Notes under the pieces: generated by a model | Databases searched by the model: none | What the model was told of the DNA's origin: nothing | The model's input: only the letters and a program-made list of their open reading frames with translations | Source: Amycolatopsis sp. NBC_01480 | GTDB taxonomy: Bacteria > Actinomycetota > Actinomycetes > Mycobacteriales > Pseudonocardiaceae | Direction of reading: 5' to 3' | Assembly (NCBI RefSeq): GCF_036227205.1 | Contig: NZ_CP109442.1 | Span: forward strand, 1,984,001 to 2,048,000 | DNA: 64,000 nt | Program-made: the position numbers and the translations under genes | Shown here: in pieces, positions 59,029 through 64,000 of the stretch | Position numbering within the stretch: position 1 is the stretch's first letter | Layout: each line of letters opens with the position of its first letter

Positions 59029-60015
59029 TCAGGCGTCCTTGCCGATGCGCGCGGGGAGGTTGGGGAACAGGCGCCGGGCGTTGAGGTGCCCCATCCTGGT
59101 CCGGTCACTGTCGCTGATGGCAGCGTGGTCGAACCAGCCGGACGCCTCGCGCATGGATTCGTACGGGTAGTCGCTGGAGTAGAGCACCCGGTCGACGCCC
59201 ATTTCGGCGAGGGTCGCGTTGAGCGTCTGGGTGTGGAAGTTGCCGCTGGTGGTGAGGTAGAAGTTGTGGTGCAGGTAGTGGCTCAGCGGCTTCTCGAACT
59301 TGATCAGCTCGCCCATCGCCTCGGCGCGGTGGCTGATGCGCCACATGGTGAACGGCAACGTCTCGCCCAGGTGGCCGAGGATGATCGTCAGGTTGGGGAA
59401 TCGGTCGAACAGGCCGCTGGTCATCAGCCGCAGCGCGTGGGTGGCCGTTTCCACCGTGAACATCCAGACCGCGCCCATCAGGACCGGGTGCCCGTCGTAG
59501 ATGCCGGTGTTGGCGGGCAAGGGATTGCGCGGGTGCAGGTAGACCGGGACGTCGAGTTCCGCGACCCGTTCCCAGAACGGCAGGAAGCGCTCGTGGTCGT
59601 AGTACCAGCCGGCGTCGCCGTTGTCGGTGAACCCGTTGACCATCGCGCCGTGGAACCCGAGCCGGCGCACGCAGCGTTCGAACTCGGCCGCGGCCTCCTT
59701 CGGGTCCTGCAACGGCAGGGTCGCGAACCCGCCGTAACGGGTCGGGTTGGCGGCCACGACCTCGGCGAGCGTGTCGTTGGCTTGCCGGGCCAGGGTGATG
59801 GCGCGCGGCGTGTCGGTCACGGCCTGGACGCCGGGCGCGGTCAGCGACAGCAGCGAGAAGTCGATGCCGGCGGCGTCCATTTCGGAGAGCCGCAGGGTGC
59901 TCAGATCAAGCAGGCGGCGGTTGATGTCCGCCATCAGCTCGGCGTTGACGTACTGGGGGTGTTCCCCGTTGAACTCGGGAAGGTTGAAGTGCTCCTCGAT
60001 CGCGATCTTGCCCAT
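59029..60015 (-). CDS. Amidohydrolase family aromatic-acid decarboxylase (gamma-resorcylate decarboxylase-like)
   Basis: The 328-residue protein begins MGKIAIEEHFNLPEFN, where EEHF carries the Glu-x-His metal ligands of 2,3-/2,6-dihydroxybenzoate decarboxylases. It also has VYLHPRNPLP (metal His), NLTIILGHLGETLPFTMWRISHRAEAM (His-Glu-Arg network) and YSSDYPYESM (metal Asp). These enzymes reversibly remove CO2 from hydroxybenzoates. ATG 60015 follows GAGGAGCGACGC. Two abutting MarR-like operators are just upstream, and a marR gene follows 50 bp downstream in the same direction. Confidence 0.9.
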   Translation of the reverse strand: MGKIAIEEHFNLPEFNGEHPQYVNAELMADINRRLLDLSTLRLSEMDAAGIDFSLLSLTAPGVQAVTDTPRAITLARQANDTLAEVVAANPTRYGGFATLPLQDPKEAAAEFERCVRRLGFHGAMVNGFTDNGDAGWYYDHERFLPFWERVAELDVPVYLHPRNPLPANTGIYDGHPVLMGAVWMFTVETATHALRLMTSGLFDRFPNLTIILGHLGETLPFTMWRISHRAEAMGELIKFEKPLSHYLHHNFYLTTSGNFHTQTLNATLAEMGVDRVLYSSDYPYESMREASGWFDHAAISDSDRTRMGHLNARRLFPNLPARIGKDA

Positions 60016-60034
60016 GCGTCGCTCCTCGGTTGGT

Positions 60035-60070
60035 ATTGCAGCCACCTTCAATATAGAAGTCACCTGCAAT
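60035..60070. promoter_or_regulatory. Two abutting 18-bp MarR-like operators
   Basis: ATTGCAGCCACCTTCAAT (60035-60052) is followed directly by ATAGAAGTCACCTGCAAT (60053-60070). Each is an imperfect ATTG...CAAT palindrome, and outer ends GGTATTGCAG/CTGCAATACC pair across both. They lie 20-55 bp before the decarboxylase start. Confidence 0.65.
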
Positions 60071-60138
60071 ACCCGTCAAGTGAAGTGCGGACGGTCAGGG
60101 CGGCGCGGCACCGCCCTGACCGTCACGCGTTGGGCTCG

Positions 60139-61575
<1,437 letters not shown>

Positions 61576-61633
61576 TCACACTCGTCTCCACACCGGAACC
61601 CCGGCACGCCTCGACGATTGTGCGCCACCGGCG

Positions 61634-61651
61634 GGGGCTTGCCGCAAGCCC
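61634..61651. promoter_or_regulatory. Rifamycin-associated element (RAE)
   Basis: GGGCTTGC-C-GCAAGCCC (61635-61651) is a perfect 8+1+8 palindrome, flanked by CCACCGG...CCGGTGG. From memory it matches the RAE that precedes rifamycin-inactivation genes in actinobacteria. Its arms read TTGCGG toward rox (19 nt to CACAAT at 61617-61622) and TTGCCG away from rox (17 nt to TATATG at 61662-61667, or 19 nt to TATGTT), so it may supply -35 boxes in both directions. Confidence 0.8.
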
Positions 61652-61676
61652 GGTGGTGCGGTATATGTTGGAAATG

Positions 61677-61701
61677 GCAGGGAGTGGTCCCTGCTTTTTT
61701 T
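61677..61701 (+). terminator. Intrinsic terminator just beyond the RAE, pointing away from rox
   Basis: GCAGGGA-GTGG-TCCCTGC is a 7-bp stem with a 4-nt loop followed by seven T. It ends plus-strand transcription although no plus-strand gene lies upstream. The nearest possible start for such a transcript is at about 61674-61677, set by the TATATG/TATGTT boxes. Confidence 0.85.
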
Positions 61702-61780
61702 GTGCGTTTTGTCCGCCGTATACAGTGGACAGACCACCGCGTCGTGCGGCCACCGCAGGGAAGGCCGGAAGTGGCCGGTC

Positions 61781-63004
61781 TCAGCCGGCAGTCCCTTGTG
61801 GACCTGCCAGCCCGGTGGCCGGAAGGCTGACCCAGCCCCGGGTGAACGGAGAGCGCAGCCGTACCGCCTGGTCGAGGTCTACCCCGACGTCCGGGTGCCG
61901 CGAGAGCAGTTCTTCGAGTGCCACCTTCGCCTGGAGCCGGGCCAGGTGGGAGCCCACGCAGAAATGCGGTCCGCTGGAGAAGCCCAGGTGCCGCGGGAAC
62001 TCGCGGGTGATGTCGAGCCGGTCGGCGGCCGGGCCGAATTCGCGTTCGTCGCGATTGGCCGCGCCGAAGAGCATCAGCACCTTTTCGCCGGCGGGGATCT
62101 CGACGTCGTGGAGCACCACCGGGCGGAGCGTGGTTCGCGCGAGGCCCTGCACCGAGCCCTCCATCCGGAGGAATTCCAGCAGCGCGCCCGGGAGCAGATC
62201 CGGTTGCCGCAGCAGGAGTTCACGCTGGGCGTGATCGCCGTCGAGCAGGGTCACCGCGTGGGAGATGAGATTGCCGGTGGTGTCGTTTCCGCCCGCGACC
62301 ATCACGAAGCAGAACCCGAGAATGTCCCAGTCCGTCAACGTTTCCCCGGCCACTTCCGCGGCGGTGAGCGCGCTGATCAGATCATCGCCGGGATTCGCGC
62401 GCCGGGCGGTGATCACCTCGGAGAAGTACCCGAACATCTCGGTGACCGCGTCGGCGGCCTTGAGCGCCGCGAGGTCGAAACCGCTGTCCTGCAACGTGGT
62501 CAGCGCCGACACCCACGGCCCGAACCGCGCCCGGTCGTGCTCCGGCACGCCGAGCAGATGGGCCAGCACAAAAGTGGGGATACGCGAGGAGAAGTCCCGG
62601 TGCAGGTCGACCGGAACGCCGTCGGCGGCCTGCTGCTCCATCGCCGTGATCCGTTCCCGGGCGAACGTCCGGATCATCGCCTCGAGATCGGTCACCCGTC
62701 GCGGGGTGAAGCCCTTGCTGACGAGCGCCCGCAGCTGGCCGTGTAGCGGCGGATCCTGCATCACGATCGTCGGGGCGAGCCCGAGTTTCCCGATCTCGTC
62801 GGGCAGGAAGGTCAGGCCCTGCGCCGAAGAGAACGTGCCCGGATCGCGTACGGCGTTCCAGACGTCCTCGAATCGGGCCAGGGTCCAGAACGGTGGCGCG
62901 GTGTGACGGTGCACCGGATCGTCGTCCCGCAAGCGCCGGTAAGCCGGATACGGGTCGGCCAGGACCGCCTCGTCGAACGGGTCGTAGTAGCTGGCAACGG
63001 TCAT
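61781..63004 (-). CDS. Cytochrome P450
   Basis: The 407-residue soluble bacterial P450 has I-helix GFCFVMVAGGNDTTGNLISHAV (the acid-alcohol pair is Asp-Thr), the ExxR motif in LLEFLRMEGSVQGLART, and the heme loop HLGFSSGPHFCVGSHLARLQAKVAL with the ligand Cys. VMQDPPLHGQLRALVSKGFTP is the C-helix heme contact. ATG 63004 follows GAAGGGGGCGCC. No ferredoxin gene is adjacent. It is divergent from a TetR gene with palindromes between. Substrate unknown; the neighbouring rox gene does not prove a rifamycin role. Confidence 0.94.
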   Translation of the reverse strand: MTVASYYDPFDEAVLADPYPAYRRLRDDDPVHRHTAPPFWTLARFEDVWNAVRDPGTFSSAQGLTFLPDEIGKLGLAPTIVMQDPPLHGQLRALVSKGFTPRRVTDLEAMIRTFARERITAMEQQAADGVPVDLHRDFSSRIPTFVLAHLLGVPEHDRARFGPWVSALTTLQDSGFDLAALKAADAVTEMFGYFSEVITARRANPGDDLISALTAAEVAGETLTDWDILGFCFVMVAGGNDTTGNLISHAVTLLDGDHAQRELLLRQPDLLPGALLEFLRMEGSVQGLARTTLRPVVLHDVEIPAGEKVLMLFGAANRDEREFGPAADRLDITREFPRHLGFSSGPHFCVGSHLARLQAKVALEELLSRHPDVGVDLDQAVRLRSPFTRGWVSLPATGLAGPQGTAG

Positions 63005-63025
63005 GGCGCCCCCTTCATCAGGGTT

Positions 63026-63056
63026 AACGGTCACCGTTATTAACGACAGTGGTTAA
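63026..63056. promoter_or_regulatory. P450/TetR intergenic operators
   Basis: AACGGT-C-ACCGTT (63026-63038) is a perfect palindrome. TTAAC-N7-GTTAA (63040-63056) follows 1 bp on and overlaps TAATAT, the likely -10 box of the TetR gene. Both lie in the 61-bp divergent gap. Confidence 0.6.
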
Positions 63057-63065
63057 TATAGCGGC

Positions 63066-63692
63066 ATGCCAAGGTCTGCCACAACCACCAGGGAGCGGCT
63101 CCTGAGCGCCGGGGCGCGCCTGTTCGCCCGGCACGGCATCGACGGCGCCGCGACCCGGGACATCGTGGCGCTGGCCGGGCAGGCGAACGACTCGGCCGTG
63201 CACTATCACTTCGGCTCCCGGCACGGCCTGCTGACCGCGATCATCGAGCGGCACGTGCGACGCATGGAGGACCAGCGAAAACCCGAGTTGGACGCGCTCG
63301 GCCCGGCCCCGGATCTCGGCGCCGTGGTCGCCGCCGTCGTGGGCCCGGTCGCCGCCGAACTCACCCGCGAGGACGGGCGCGACTTCCTGCGCATCATCGC
63401 CCAGCTCGCCGGACGCGCCGGCGTCCGCACGCACGAGCTGCCCGACCCGGTCGCGGGAACGGCGCTGGCCGGGCAACTGGCCCTGCTGGAGGACTGCTGC
63501 CGCGCGCGACTGCCCGAGCCGGTCGCGCTGGAACGCATCGCCCTCACGATCACCATGCTCACCGCGAGCCTGGCGGACCGCGCGAACCGCATCGACGAAC
63601 GGCTGCCGGTCCTGCTGGATCACCCGGCCTTCGTCGCCAACCTGATCGCCATGCTCACGGCCGGACTCGAGGCGGACGTCACCCCGGACTGA
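63066..63692 (+). CDS. TetR family regulator
   Basis: The 208-residue protein has RERLLSAGARLFARHGIDGAATRDIVALAGQANDSAVHYHFGSRHGLLTAIIERH, the TetR DNA-binding domain of the subgroup with the QANDSAVHYHFGS pattern. TAATAT lies about 7 nt before the ATG, so it is probably leaderless. It likely represses the divergent P450 gene and itself. Confidence 0.92.
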   Translation: MPRSATTTRERLLSAGARLFARHGIDGAATRDIVALAGQANDSAVHYHFGSRHGLLTAIIERHVRRMEDQRKPELDALGPAPDLGAVVAAVVGPVAAELTREDGRDFLRIIAQLAGRAGVRTHELPDPVAGTALAGQLALLEDCCRARLPEPVALERIALTITMLTASLADRANRIDERLPVLLDHPAFVANLIAMLTAGLEADVTPD

Positions 63693-63813
63693 CGCGTCGA
63701 CTGCCCGCCATCCCCCCTGGTGGTAGCCGCGAGGAGCGCGGGCGGCCCGCCCATCTCCGTCTGCAACATCCCCGGCGCTGACGGCAAGCAAGGTCCGCTG
63801 AACCCCGCCGCCG

Positions 63814-64000
63814 TTACCGGCGGGTGGCGATGTCGAAGGTCTCGACGAGCTCCTCGGCATAACCGCCGAGATCAAGGTCGGGCCGGGCCTCGAGGAGGAA
63901 CGCCAGGCCGTCCACCGACCGCTGCACCAGCGAGCCCAGCACAAACGGGTCGAACGCCCGGAACACCCCGTCCTCCTGGCCGCGGCGCAGGATCTGTTCC
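63814..64000 (-). CDS. Partial gene, C-terminus of a probable TetR family regulator
   Basis: The 61 codons entering from the right edge read EQILRRGQEDGVFRAFDPFVLGSLVQRSVDGLAFLLEARPDLDLGGYAEELVETFDIATRR and end in TAA. The GQEDGVFR-x-FDP and later E-L-V-x-x-F-D pattern is common in the ligand-domain end of TetR proteins. The DNA-binding part is outside the window. The 121 bp between this stop and the preceding tetR hold nothing I can identify. Confidence 0.6.
   Translation of the reverse strand, partial: EQILRRGQEDGVFRAFDPFVLGSLVQRSVDGLAFLLEARPDLDLGGYAEELVETFDIATRR

Noticed and set aside
61666..61850. Small protein starting with ATG 61666 across the terminator hairpin
   Set aside because: No ribosome-binding site, and the stem-loop plus T7 tract is a better explanation of the sequence.

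Overview
The window is high-GC actinobacterial chromosome, most likely from Amycolatopsis or a close relative (Pseudonocardiaceae). The grounds are a strongly GC-biased third codon position, many GTG and leaderless starts, the mycobacteria-like order pmt, rsmI, pabB, metG, tatD, rpfB, a rifampicin monooxygenase preceded by a rifamycin-associated element, and six copies of a ~48-bp palindrome that I associate from memory with Amycolatopsis genomes. No rRNA, tRNA, CRISPR array, transposase or phage gene was seen.

Layout. 1-12.7 kb is a conserved housekeeping block (rpfB 3'-truncated by the window edge, tatD, metG, pabB, rsmI, pmt), interrupted by a PadR-controlled DrrA/DrrB ABC exporter, a GH25-like protein and a quinone reductase/TetR pair. 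12.8-18.4 kb holds a membrane Ser/Thr kinase, a propionyl-CoA synthetase and a second TetR/reductase pair followed by a hydrolase remnant. 18.4-26.3 kb is a carbohydrate region: secreted GH20 hexosaminidase, a Tat lipoprotein that looks like a clan GH-A glycosidase, a small lipoprotein, and a sugar-porter MFS gene divergent from a ROK regulator and a sulfatase. 26.3-31.5 kb has a MOSC protein and an aldehyde dehydrogenase-DUF779 operon opposite a GAF regulator. 31.6-41.4 kb carries a HEAT-repeat protein, a methyltransferase, a lipoprotein, an SGNH hydrolase-TetR operon, a NarL-type two-component system, a phytoene-desaturase-like oxidoreductase, a DUF2786 protein and an adenosylhomocysteinase-like protein.

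41.4-64 kb is accessory: a coupled JAB/SgcJ/VOC operon opposite LysR-VOC; SDR/TetR and SDR/MarR pairs; a DHA2 MFS-HbpS-DHA2 MFS operon preceded by ~860 bp of degenerate ~55-bp tandem repeats; a cupin gene, GntR regulator and secreted DUF protein that share one operator sequence; decayed fumarylacetoacetase-family and maleylpyruvate-isomerase genes fused by deletion; an efflux MFS/TetR pair; a secreted GH5 glucanase; a MarR-controlled aromatic-acid decarboxylase; rox; and a P450/TetR pair.

The genes fall into many small self-contained units, each an effector gene beside a one-component regulator, often with readable palindromic operators between them. The most unusual non-coding features are the 3'-end palindromes, whose arms often supply the stop codons of the flanking genes, the repeat array at 50.9-51.7 kb, and the rifamycin element, which looks like a bidirectional promoter whose outward arm runs straight into an intrinsic terminator.
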